This document shows positions 18,866 to 26,848 of a DNA stretch of 64,000 nt, piece after piece (position 1 is the first letter of the stretch; each line of letters opens with the position of its first letter). This DNA is from Casimicrobiaceae bacterium. GTDB taxonomy: Bacteria; Pseudomonadota; Gammaproteobacteria; Burkholderiales; Casimicrobiaceae. Below the pieces are notes generated by a model. That model saw only the letters and a list, made by a program, of their open reading frames with translations. It did no database searches and had not been told where the DNA came from. The stretch covers positions 124,001-188,000 of the forward strand of contig JAPKHK010000001.1 in the NCBI GenBank assembly GCA_026646885.1, given 5' to 3'. The position numbers and the translations under genes are program-made.

Positions 18866-19389
18866 GACTCGCCATCCTTCTCGCGGACCTCTGGCGCGGC
18901 CGCTTCGGCGCTGCCGCTCTGGCGCACCCACACATCGCCGCTGGGTACGTCGAAAATGATCGCGCGATGGCCCACGCCGCCCAGGTCGAGGCAGCGTGGC
19001 GTGATGCCGTGTTCCCGCAGCAGGGTTCTAGCCGCCTCGGCGTTTTTGGTGCCAACGTATTCCTGGTTTTCGCGCAGGATCTGCGCGAACATCAAGCCGC
19101 CGCCGAAGGCCTTGACCTCGCAATCGGCCAGGCGAAAGCCACGCTGCCGCGCTTTCTCGGCGAGCAGCAGCAACGCTTCATCGGCGAAGCGCGGGTCGAG
19201 GGCTTCGCTCGCGCGGCGCGCGCGCGAAGGTAGAAGGTAGTGGCACATGCCGGCCGTGCCCGAGGCGGCGTGGCGCAGGGTGATGGCCACGCAGGAGCCC
19301 AGCAGTGTGCGCACGCGCGCGGCGCGGTCACCAAAATACAGCTCGCCGGGGTTGAGAAAAACTTCCGGCAGATCGGTGGGCGGACTCAT
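18850..19389 (-). CDS. cheD: chemoreceptor glutamine deamidase CheD
   Basis: Deamidates selected glutamines of chemoreceptors, creating methylation sites. It has 179 residues. The conserved core is visible: [12 protein letters not shown] with the catalytic Cys, followed by GMCHYLLP with a His, then KAFGGGLMF and [14 protein letters not shown]. The ATG at 19389 overlaps the cheR stop (ATGA), and the gene's end overlaps cheB by 16 bases, giving an unbroken cheR-cheD-cheB chain. A longer upstream frame exists but is a shadow of cheR. The C-terminal 25 residues are acidic and variable. Confidence 0.93.
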   Translation of the reverse strand: MSPPTDLPEVFLNPGELYFGDRAARVRTLLGSCVAITLRHAASGTAGMCHYLLPSRARRASEALDPRFADEALLLLAEKARQRGFRLADCEVKAFGGGLMFAQILRENQEYVGTKNAEAARTLLREHGITPRCLDLGGVGHRAIIFDVPSGDVWVRQSGSAEAAAPEVREKDGESCCGA

Positions 19390-20198
19390 GGCTTGCGATA
19401 CACCGAAGGGCGCAGACAGTGCAGACCATCGACTACGCCATTGAGGCTTTCCGAGTGCCCCACCAGAAAGAGGCCGCCGGGCCTGAGCGTGGTCAGCAAC
19501 CGCCGCACCACCTGCTGCTTGGTGGGCAGGTCGAAGTAGATCATCACGTTGCGCAGGAAGATGCACTCGAAGCTGCCCACTTGCGGCAGCGTCTCGTTCA
19601 AATTGATCTGGCGAAAGCGCACCCGGCCCTGTATCCGCGGGTCGATGCGAAAGCTGCCCTCCTGGTTGCCGACGCCTCTTTCGCAGCAGGCGCGCAGATA
19701 GCGCGGCGGTATGCTCTTGGCCCGGGCGAGATCGTAATGCCCGCGCTGCGCCCGCTGCAGCACTCGGATGGACAAATCCGAGGCCAACACTTCCCAAGTG
19801 CCTGCACCCAGCGCTTCGTCCAGCACCATGGCGATGGTGTAGGGCTCTTCGCCGCTGGAGCAGGCCGCGCTCCATACCCGAAAGCTCGCCCCCGGTTTGG
19901 TTGCAGCGCGCGCGTGCTGGTGCAAGAGCTCGAAGTGCTTGGGCTCGCGAAAGAAATGGGTTTCGTTGGTGGTCAGAAGGTCGAGTGCGATCTGCGTTTC
20001 CCCCGTTTGCCGGCCGTCGCGCAGCAATGCCAGGTAGTCGCCATAACTTTCCAGCCCATGGTGGCGCAGACGCTTGGCGAGCCGCCCGCACACCAGTGCC
20101 TTTTTGGCCGGCGCGAGGTGGATACCGGCATGACGCTTGGCGAACTGCTGGAATTCGTGGAATTCGCGATCGCTGAGGTTGGCGCCCAAACCGGTCAC
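19386..20198 (-). CDS. cheR: chemotaxis protein methyltransferase CheR
   Basis: S-adenosylmethionine-dependent methyltransferase that methylates chemoreceptor glutamates. It has 270 residues. The N-terminal all-helical CheR_N domain covers about the first 75 residues (LSDREFHEFQQFAKRHAGIHL); the SAM-binding domain follows with TTNETHFFREPKHFELL, FRVWSAACSSGEEPYTIAM and IFLRNVMIYFD. The start is GTG 20198, preceded by AGGAG at eight bases. There is no C-terminal pentapeptide-binding or TPR extension. It lies 16 bases after cheW and overlaps cheD by four bases. Confidence 0.95.
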   Translation of the reverse strand: MTGLGANLSDREFHEFQQFAKRHAGIHLAPAKKALVCGRLAKRLRHHGLESYGDYLALLRDGRQTGETQIALDLLTTNETHFFREPKHFELLHQHARAATKPGASFRVWSAACSSGEEPYTIAMVLDEALGAGTWEVLASDLSIRVLQRAQRGHYDLARAKSIPPRYLRACCERGVGNQEGSFRIDPRIQGRVRFRQINLNETLPQVGSFECIFLRNVMIYFDLPTKQQVVRRLLTTLRPGGLFLVGHSESLNGVVDGLHCLRPSVYRKP

Positions 20199-20214
20199 AA
20201 GCCGATCTCCTGGT

Positions 20215-20769
20215 TCACGCGGCGGCGCTCTCTTCTTGCTGCTCGATCACCGTGCCCAGCGCGGCGAGATCGTCGATGGATAGCACCTTGTCCACCTCGA
20301 GCAGAATCACGAAGCCGTGGTCGCGCCGCGCCATGCCCTGGATGAAATCGGTACGCAGGCGCGCACCGAAGGTGGGCGCGGGCTCGATCTGCGCGGCGGG
20401 GATTTCCACCACTTCGCTGACCGCATCGACGATGACGCCCACCACATGCCGCTCCTCTTCTTCCTCGCTCTGCGCGCCGACTTCGGCGATGACGATACAG
20501 GTGCGGCGGCCGATTTGCGCAGCGCCGCGGCCGAAGCGACTCGCCAAGTCGATCACCGGCACCACCGCGCCGCGCAGGTTGATGACGCCGCGGATGCAGG
20601 CCGGCATCATCGGCACCGTGGTCAAACCCCCGTATTCGATGATTTCCTTCACCCGCAAAATGCCGATGGCGAACATTTCTCCGGCCAGCACGAAAGTGAG
20701 GTACTGGCCGGCTTCCGGTCTTTGCATTACCGCCGCGGAGCCGGTCTCCGCCTTGATCAGGGCGCCCAT
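20215..20769 (-). CDS. cheW: chemotaxis coupling protein CheW
   Basis: Adaptor that links chemoreceptors to CheA at the membrane array. It has 184 residues; a single CheW domain covers nearly the whole protein (YLTFVLAGEMFAIGILRVKEI, then PACIRGVINLRGAVVPVIDL). The conserved RGVINLRG loop binds CheA and receptor tips in relatives. A short N-terminal extension and an alanine-rich C-terminus are variable. The ATG at 20769 lies nine bases after the receptor gene and 16 bases before cheR. Confidence 0.95.
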   Translation of the reverse strand: MGALIKAETGSAAVMQRPEAGQYLTFVLAGEMFAIGILRVKEIIEYGGLTTVPMMPACIRGVINLRGAVVPVIDLASRFGRGAAQIGRRTCIVIAEVGAQSEEEEERHVVGVIVDAVSEVVEIPAAQIEPAPTFGARLRTDFIQGMARRDHGFVILLEVDKVLSIDDLAALGTVIEQQEESAAA

Positions 20770-20778
20770 GGCCGCGTC

Positions 20779-22458
20779 TCAGAAGCGCACGAATTCGGCA
20801 TCGGCCAGGGGCGGCTCGGCCTCTTCCATGCGGCTCGCGGATCGCGGTTTGGTCGTGGTCGGCTTGCGCGCGGCGCGCGGCGCCATCTGTGCTTGGCGCT
20901 GACCGGTGTCCGCGCCCATCTTGAAGAAGGCCATGGTCTGCTGGAGCTGCTCCGCCTGGCCGCTCATTTCCTCGGCGGTGGCCGCCAGTTCTTCCGAAGC
21001 CGAAGCGTTTTGCTGGGTGGCTTGGCTCAATTGGCTCATGGCGGTGTTGATCTGACCGATGCCGGCGGATTGCTCTTCCGAAGCGGCGGAGATTTCCTGC
21101 ACCAGGTCGGAAGTGCGCTTGATCGAGGGCACGATTTCGTCCAGCAGTTTGCCCGCGCGTTCCGCCAGGGAGACGCTGCCCTTGGCGACCTCGCCGATTT
21201 CCTGCGCGGCCACCTGGCTGCGTTCGGCAAGCTTGCGCACTTCCGCGGCGACGACGGCGAAGCCCTTGCCGTGCTCGCCGGCGCGCGCGGCCTCGATGGC
21301 GGCATTGAGTGCCAGCAAGTTGGTCTGATAGGCGATGTCGTCGATGATGCCGATCTTCTCCGCGATGCTCTTCATCGCGGTGACCGTTTCCCCGACCGCC
21401 TGGCCACCTTCGCCCGCTTCGTTGGCGGCCTTCGAGGCCATGCCGTCGGTCACTTTGGCGTTCTCGGTGTTCTGGCCGATGGAGGCGCTCATTTGCTCGA
21501 TCGAAGCGCTGGTTTCTTCGACGCTCGCAGCCTGCTCGCTCGCGCCCTGGGAGAGGGTTTGCGCCGTCGCGCTCACTTCCTCGGAGGCGCTGGAGAGGTT
21601 GTCCGCGGCCGCGCGCACTTCGGCGATGATCTGTGACAAGCGCGCCACCATGCCTTTGACGCCGGCAAGCATGCTGTCGCTGTCACCCTTGGCTAGATCG
21701 ATGCGCACGGTCAGGTCACCTCCGGCGACGCTACCCACGATTTCGGAAACATAGGCCGGCTCGCCACCGAGTTGCCGGAGCGTACTGCGGATGATGAACA
21801 GGCCGATGAGGATAAGGGCGAGCGTCGCCACGAGGCCGACCACGAGCATGGCCATGGTGGCCATCTTGTCCGCGGATCGACCCTCGAGCACGGCTTCGTC
21901 GCCGACGCGAACGTTGAGATCGAGGATCTTGTGCAAGGTGTCGCGGGTTTTGCGAAACTGCGGCGTGGCTTCTTCGAGCAGTTTGAACATTTGGGCGAAC
22001 AATTCTTTTTGCTCACCTTCGGAGCGATTACGCCCCAGCCCGACCATGGTCTCGGTCAGGCGATCGTCGATGGCCTTCCAATCACCCCATTCCTTCAGGA
22101 ATTGCTTCCAGAGCACTTCCTCCTCTTTGGTCTGAGGGAGGGGTTCGTAGATTTTCCAACCCTTCTCGATGCCTGCCCATGCTCTCTTCTTGATATTGAC
22201 GGCTTCATTGAATTTGTCCTGAGCCTTGAAATCATTTTCCCAAATCAGCGTCGTGAGATTGGCCGCGCGCACGGCGTTTTGCCCCTCGGCGACGTAGCCC
22301 AGTCCCAGCACCGAGGGCATGCGCACGATGGCGATTTCTTCCATGCTCTTGCCGATTCTGCTGATGCCGTACCAGCCGGCCGCGGCGGCCAACGCCAGCG
22401 CGGCGATTCCCGCGGCAAGCAGCAGGATGAGTTTGGCCTTCAGGGTCATCTCTTTCAT
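20779..22458 (-). CDS. methyl-accepting chemotaxis protein
   Basis: Transmembrane chemoreceptor, 559 residues. The first membrane helix is about residues 7-29, a periplasmic four-helix-bundle-like ligand domain spans about 30-200, and the second helix ([19 protein letters not shown]) is near 205-223. A HAMP domain follows, then the signalling domain with the receptor tip ([20 protein letters not shown], then [19 protein letters not shown]). The C-terminus ([13 protein letters not shown]) carries no NWETF-type pentapeptide, consistent with a CheR that lacks a tether domain. AGGAGG lies five bases before ATG 22458. It sits between cheA and cheW, so it is probably the main receptor for this array. 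The ligand is unknown. Confidence 0.93.
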   Translation of the reverse strand: MKEMTLKAKLILLLAAGIAALALAAAAGWYGISRIGKSMEEIAIVRMPSVLGLGYVAEGQNAVRAANLTTLIWENDFKAQDKFNEAVNIKKRAWAGIEKGWKIYEPLPQTKEEEVLWKQFLKEWGDWKAIDDRLTETMVGLGRNRSEGEQKELFAQMFKLLEEATPQFRKTRDTLHKILDLNVRVGDEAVLEGRSADKMATMAMLVVGLVATLALILIGLFIIRSTLRQLGGEPAYVSEIVGSVAGGDLTVRIDLAKGDSDSMLAGVKGMVARLSQIIAEVRAAADNLSSASEEVSATAQTLSQGASEQAASVEETSASIEQMSASIGQNTENAKVTDGMASKAANEAGEGGQAVGETVTAMKSIAEKIGIIDDIAYQTNLLALNAAIEAARAGEHGKGFAVVAAEVRKLAERSQVAAQEIGEVAKGSVSLAERAGKLLDEIVPSIKRTSDLVQEISAASEEQSAGIGQINTAMSQLSQATQQNASASEELAATAEEMSGQAEQLQQTMAFFKMGADTGQRQAQMAPRAARKPTTTKPRSASRMEEAEPPLADAEFVRF

Positions 22459-22536
22459 TGCATCCTCCTAGTGAGGTTGAAGTCGGTGTCGATCAGAAAT
22501 GGTGCGTTCGGGGAGGGCACGCCGTGGGTGAAGTGC

Positions 22537-24723
22537 TCATGCCATGGGTCGTCGCTCGGAGGGGAGCGCGCACGCTCGTTGTTCCTGGCCTTGCGCGCGG
22601 AGCAAAAGCGTGGGCACGTCGATGATCAAGGCCACCTCGCCACTACCCAAGATGGTGGAGCCGGACAGGGCGTTGAGGTGCTTGAAGAGGCGCCCCAAGG
22701 GCTTGATGACGGTTTGCAGTTCGCCGTGCAGACGATCCACCACCAGGCCGGCATGCGCGTCGCCGTAGCGCACCACGACCACGTTTTCACGCGCCGGCGC
22801 GTCGCCCCCAATCTCGAACACCTCGCGCAGGCGCACCAGGGGCAGCGGCGAGCCACGTAGATCGAGGTAGTCCCGCGCCGAGACACCTGCGCGCTTGGGC
22901 AGTTCGAGGCATTCGACCACCATGTCGAGCGGCACCACGAAGGCGGCTTGCCCGATGCTCACCAAGAAGCCGTCGATGATGGCCAGGGTGAGCGGCAGGC
23001 GGATGCGAAACCGCGTGCCCTGACCTGGATCGGAGTACAGATCGATGCTGCCGCGCAAGGCGGTGATGTTCTTGCGCACCACGTCCATGCCGACGCCGCG
23101 GCCGGAGAGGTTGGTGACCGCCTCCGCGGTGGAAAAGCCGGGCTCGAAGATGAGTTGATCGATGTCGTGCTCGTTCATGTGCTGTTCGGCCGACACCAGC
23201 CCGCGCTCGATGGCCTTGGCGAGTATGCGTTCTCGGTTCAGACCGCCGCCGTCGTCGGCCACTTCGATGACGATGCTGCCCGAATCGTGATAGGCGTTGA
23301 GGCGCAGCGTTCCGGTCGCCGGCTTGCCCCTTTCGATGCGCAAGGCCGAAGGCTCGATGCCGTGGTCCATGGCATTGCGTACCAAATGCAAGAGCGGGTC
23401 GCTGATTTTTTCCACCACGGTCTTGTCCAGCTCGGTGTCGGCGCCGCTGATCACGAGCTCGATCTCCTTGCCGGTTTCGCGGCTGACATCGTGCACCACC
23501 CTGCGGAAACGGCTGAAGGTCTCGCCGATTTGCACCATGCGCAGGCTCAAGGCGTTGTCGCGGATGTCTTCGATCAAGCGCTCCAGCAACGAGGCGGCTT
23601 CTTGCAGGGCGCCATCTTGCGCGCGGCGAGCCAAGAGCGATGCCGAGGCGCCGGCTATCACCAACTCGCCCACCCGAGTGATGAGGGCGTCGAGTTTGTC
23701 GGCATCCACGCGCAGATGCCGACTTTCCGACACCCGCCGCTCCTTGATGCGGCGTTGCTTGTCTAGGGCCGCACCGATCAACACCTCGGGCGTGGCGTTT
23801 TCTTCGACGAGAATTTGCCCCAGGGGCGGCTTTTGGGCTTGGTCTTGCTGCTGGCGGGCGAGCGCTATCGCCAGCTCCTGGCGGGTGACCGCGCCGCTTC
23901 CTACGAGGATTTCCCCGAGGCGTTCCCGATCTTCGGGCAGCGCTTCGATCAGTTCGAGGTATTCCTCGATTTTGGCCTCGGGCGGGAGTATGCGAATCAT
24001 GCTGCCATCGCGAACGAATTCGAAGACTTGTTCGATGGTTTCGCGATCGGTTTCACTGGCCAGATCGATCTCGAAGCCGAGATAGCAAATCTCGGGATCG
24101 AACTCCTCGCCGGCCGGCAGCCGATCGGCGATCGTGGTGATCGCCACCACTTCGCCCAAGGTCGCGAGGTAGCGAATGAAGGACGCGGGGTCCATGCCAT
24201 CGCGCAAGGTGTTCGGCGAAAATCGCAGCGATAAATGCCAGGTGCGGCGCGCGTCGGCCTCTGGCGGACGCGGTTCGGCGCGCGCCTCCGGTTCGGGAAG
24301 GGTCTGAGGCAGCGCGCCGTTCTTTGGGGCGTGGGCGCCGCTACGGGCCTCGATGGCTTCGCTCAGGCGGGCGCCGGTTTCATCCGCCAGGAGGTCTGGG
24401 GCGTCGCCCGCCGCGGCACTCTCGATGCCCTTGCTCAAGTGATCGCGGCAAGCGAGCACCAGGGCGACCAAATCGGAGTCGGCGGCCAGTTTTCCGCCCC
24501 GCACCAGGTCCAGCATGTTCTCGACGCGGTGCGCGAAGGCGACGATGCCCTCGAGACCGAACAGCCCCGCCGAACCCTTGATGGTATGCACAGCGCGGAA
24601 GATGGCGTTGATCGCTTCTTCGTCGTCGGGCTGGTTTTCGAGGAACAGCAGCGATTCCTCCATGTTGTCGAGGAGTTCGCGCGATTCGGCGAAGAAGGTT
24701 TGCAGGGCTTGTTCGAGGCTCAT
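22537..24723 (-). CDS. cheA: chemotaxis histidine kinase CheA with MshEN-like insert
   Basis: Central chemotaxis kinase, 728 residues. The P1/HPt domain has acceptor H46 in AVHTIKGSAG. In place of a normal P2 domain there is an unfamiliar segment (about 160-250), then two 24-residue motifs: R268-Q291, which fits RLGxxLxxxGxxxxxxLxxxLxxQ at every position, and P300-Q323, a weaker copy. That pattern is the c-di-GMP-binding MshEN signature. After it come P3 dimerisation (LDALITRVGELVIAGA), P4 ATPase (HLVRNAMDHGIEP, GRGVGMDVV) and P5, the CheW-like domain. I chose ATG 24723 (MSLEQALQTF); upstream residues are non-conserved in look. It lies 19 bases after the STAS gene. How CheY docks without a typical P2 is an open question. 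Confidence 0.94.
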   Translation of the reverse strand: MSLEQALQTFFAESRELLDNMEESLLFLENQPDDEEAINAIFRAVHTIKGSAGLFGLEGIVAFAHRVENMLDLVRGGKLAADSDLVALVLACRDHLSKGIESAAAGDAPDLLADETGARLSEAIEARSGAHAPKNGALPQTLPEPEARAEPRPPEADARRTWHLSLRFSPNTLRDGMDPASFIRYLATLGEVVAITTIADRLPAGEEFDPEICYLGFEIDLASETDRETIEQVFEFVRDGSMIRILPPEAKIEEYLELIEALPEDRERLGEILVGSGAVTRQELAIALARQQQDQAQKPPLGQILVEENATPEVLIGAALDKQRRIKERRVSESRHLRVDADKLDALITRVGELVIAGASASLLARRAQDGALQEAASLLERLIEDIRDNALSLRMVQIGETFSRFRRVVHDVSRETGKEIELVISGADTELDKTVVEKISDPLLHLVRNAMDHGIEPSALRIERGKPATGTLRLNAYHDSGSIVIEVADDGGGLNRERILAKAIERGLVSAEQHMNEHDIDQLIFEPGFSTAEAVTNLSGRGVGMDVVRKNITALRGSIDLYSDPGQGTRFRIRLPLTLAIIDGFLVSIGQAAFVVPLDMVVECLELPKRAGVSARDYLDLRGSPLPLVRLREVFEIGGDAPARENVVVVRYGDAHAGLVVDRLHGELQTVIKPLGRLFKHLNALSGSTILGSGEVALIIDVPTLLLRAQGQEQRACALPSERRPMA

Positions 24724-24742
24724 GAGGGCTATGCTCGCGGCT

Positions 24743-25063
24743 TCAATTGCGGGCGCTGAGGAGCACCGGGTCGCCAAAAGGCGCGGTGAGGTCGTAGAGA
24801 TCAAGGATTTCGACCACCGCCGCGCTGTGCTTCTGGTAGCGCAGTTGGCGGGAAAGCGCTGCTCCGTCGCGTTTGGCGAGGAGCAGCAATTGCAGCCCGG
24901 CGGTGTCGATTTCGCTCACGCCGGACAGATCGATCTCGATGTCTTGATGGTGGTGCACCAATTCGAGCAGGCGCTGCTTGGCGTAATGGGCGTGGTAGAT
25001 GGTCAGCTCGCCGACGATTGCGGCGCGACAAACCGGCCCATCCATGGTGCTGCGGATTTCCAT
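24743..25063 (-). CDS. STAS-domain protein in the chemotaxis operon
   Basis: Small cytoplasmic protein, 106 residues, one STAS domain of the anti-sigma-factor-antagonist type. The hallmark loop is VSEIDTAGLQLLLLAKRDG; the phosphorylatable position of SpoIIAA-type proteins is here a Thr (DTAG). A GAGGGGGA ribosome site precedes ATG 25063. It lies between cheY and cheA with 18-19-base gaps, so it is an integral operon member. Related che clusters carry such a gene, but what it binds is not clear. No anti-sigma kinase (RsbW/SpoIIAB type) is encoded nearby, so a partner role with CheA, the receptor or a distant kinase is inferred only. Confidence 0.85.
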   Translation of the reverse strand: MEIRSTMDGPVCRAAIVGELTIYHAHYAKQRLLELVHHHQDIEIDLSGVSEIDTAGLQLLLLAKRDGAALSRQLRYQKHSAAVVEILDLYDLTAPFGDPVLLSARN

Positions 25064-25081
25064 GATTCCCCCTCGCCCGCC

Positions 25082-25450
25082 TCAGGGCATGATCAGCTTG
25101 GAGACTGCGGCAAGCATCTGCGCCGGCTGAAAAGGCTTGACCACCCAGGCCTTGGCGCCAGCCGCCTGGCCCTCGCCTTTTTTGGCCTCCTGAGATTCGG
25201 TGGTCAGCATGATCACCGGCGTGAAGCGGTGCTCGTTGAGTTTCTTCAGCTCGCGCACGAAGGTGATGCCGTCCATGTTCGGCATGTTGACGTCGCTGAT
25301 CACCAGGTTCACGCGCTGGCCCGCAACTTTGTTCAGGGCATCGCGGCCGTCACAGGCTTCGATGACCTCGAAGCCGGCGCCTTTGAGGGTAATACCGACG
25401 ACCTGCCGCAGCGAGGCGGAGTCATCGACGACGAGTATGGTTTTGGGCAT
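25082..25450 (-). CDS. cheY: chemotaxis response regulator CheY
   Basis: Single-domain receiver, 122 residues, phosphorylated by CheA; in relatives it binds the flagellar switch. Acidic pocket D9 and D10 (VVDDSASLRQ), phospho-acceptor D53 in LVISDVNMPNMDG, the Thr of MLTTESQ and Lys of VVKPFQP are all present. ATG 25450 opens 11 bases after the stop of the MCP-like gene and the stop lies 18 bases before the STAS gene. The longer upstream frame overlaps the MCP-like gene and is not used. Confidence 0.95.
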   Translation of the reverse strand: MPKTILVVDDSASLRQVVGITLKGAGFEVIEACDGRDALNKVAGQRVNLVISDVNMPNMDGITFVRELKKLNEHRFTPVIMLTTESQEAKKGEGQAAGAKAWVVKPFQPAQMLAAVSKLIMP

Positions 25451-25461
25451 GGTGTTTGGTT

Positions 25462-26667
25462 CTAGAAGAAAGTGATGTCCGAATTCTTCGCCGCCGCGCC
25501 GGCAAGCGCGGGCTGTTCGTGCAGTAGGCGCTGCTCGGCGGTGGTATAGGTGCCCGCCAGTTCTTCCAGCCAACGGCGCACTTCCAGGCGCGGACCGGCG
25601 GCCCCGGTGGTCTTCAGGGCAGCCACGTGGTTCTCAAGCTTGGCGAGATCGTTGCCCACGTGGGTGAGCATCTGGCCGACCCGATCCTGGAACTGCAGGG
25701 ACACCAGCGCGGCGTCCACCTCGGAGCGAATTCCGGCGCTTTCCTCGCGCAGTACTTCGGCCGAGAGGCTGAGGCTGTCGCTGGTGGCTTGAAAGCGGGT
25801 GAGGATGGCATGCACCTTGGCTTCGGTTTCGGCCAGCGTTTGCCGGTCGAGCACCGTCGACCGCTCGGCCGCCGAGAGTGTGGTCTGGATGGCGGCGTTG
25901 ACGGCGCCGATCTTTTCGCCGATGCGCTTGCCGGTGGCGCCGGATTGCGAGGAAAGCGAACGCACCGCGTCGGCGACCACGGCGAAACCGCGCCCGGCTT
26001 CGCCGGCCCGTGCCGCCTCGATCGCCGCATTGAGCGCCAGGAGGTTGGTCTGACTGGCGATTTGGCCGACCTCATCAGCCATCTTTTTGAGATCGGTGGT
26101 GAAATCGGCGAGCTGGCCTACCTCCGCCAGCAAGGTCCGGCGCTGCTCCAAGGAGGAATGCAGATGGCGGGTGATCTGGTCGAGGTCGGCTCGCGCCGAT
26201 TCCAGCACACCGACGATGCCGCCACCGGCGGTGCCGCCCGCCGCCTGAAGCGACGCCGCCATGGCGGCGTCGAGCTTGTGGGCGATCAGCGAGAAACGGG
26301 TGCTCAAATCGGTGATGGCCCCTTCGGTTTGGCTGCGCACGGCCTCGATTTGCCGACCCCAGATCGGCAGCACCGAGCCGCACAAGGCGTCCAGGCCATC
26401 GCCGGCGTGGGTGACCGGCTCGGGTGCTGCGGCCGCGGCTTGCAGATGCTGCAGCAGGCGCGCGGCGCAACGCTTGATTGCCCGCCGGTGGCGCAGCGCG
26501 GAAGTGAAGCCGGCGGCCAGCAGGAGCAAGGACAGAGCCCCCGTCAAAAGGGTAGCGCCGCCGACATAAACCAAGCCGCCGCTGGCCACCAGCGCGATCA
26601 GCGCGGGGTCGATCCAGGGGAGTTTATCGACCATCGCGGCTTGGGCGGAATGACCGTGATCCTGCAC
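25462..26667 (-). CDS. MCP-type signalling protein without a periplasmic domain
   Basis: Receptor-like protein of 401 residues. Two hydrophobic stretches near the N-terminus (about 17-55) look like a membrane hairpin, so there is no periplasmic ligand domain. A helical middle region follows, then a conserved receptor tip ([20 protein letters not shown], then [19 protein letters not shown]) about residues 215-275. The C-terminal part, with a [15 protein letters not shown] segment, ends NSDITFF. GTG 26667 has AGGAGG seven bases upstream, fixing the start. It is the first gene of the tight part of the che operon, 11 bases before cheY. It may sense an internal signal or modulate the array. Confidence 0.85.
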   Translation of the reverse strand: MQDHGHSAQAAMVDKLPWIDPALIALVASGGLVYVGGATLLTGALSLLLLAAGFTSALRHRRAIKRCAARLLQHLQAAAAAPEPVTHAGDGLDALCGSVLPIWGRQIEAVRSQTEGAITDLSTRFSLIAHKLDAAMAASLQAAGGTAGGGIVGVLESARADLDQITRHLHSSLEQRRTLLAEVGQLADFTTDLKKMADEVGQIASQTNLLALNAAIEAARAGEAGRGFAVVADAVRSLSSQSGATGKRIGEKIGAVNAAIQTTLSAAERSTVLDRQTLAETEAKVHAILTRFQATSDSLSLSAEVLREESAGIRSEVDAALVSLQFQDRVGQMLTHVGNDLAKLENHVAALKTTGAAGPRLEVRRWLEELAGTYTTAEQRLLHEQPALAGAAAKNSDITFF

Positions 26668-26732
26668 CTTCGAGCCTCCTTTGTCCGATGCACAGGGGCG
26701 GGTGCGTGCTTGCGTTTCTTGCTTCGCGCCAT

Positions 26733-26754
26733 CCCCGTCTTCGCGAAACGGGGG
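26733..26754. repeat. inverted repeat between kinase 2 and the che operon
   Basis: CCCCGT and ACGGGG flank a self-complementary TTCGCGAA core, giving a hairpin of about ten pairs with one bulge. It lies between the kinase 2 stop (26849) and the MCP-like gene on the minus strand. No U tract follows, so it is not a clear terminator. Confidence 0.4.
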
Positions 26755-26848
26755 CGAGCACCGTTCGCGGACATGGCTGAACTACGACACCGAACGGGCG
26801 TATTTGAAGTCGGTTTTGCCGGATTCGTGGTAAGGAAATCCCTAGCGT

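Noticed and set aside
18850-20091. Single long minus-strand frame covering both cheD and part of the cheR region
   Set aside because: The upstream two-fifths is a shadow of cheR in another frame; cheD starts at 19389 with the ATGA overlap.
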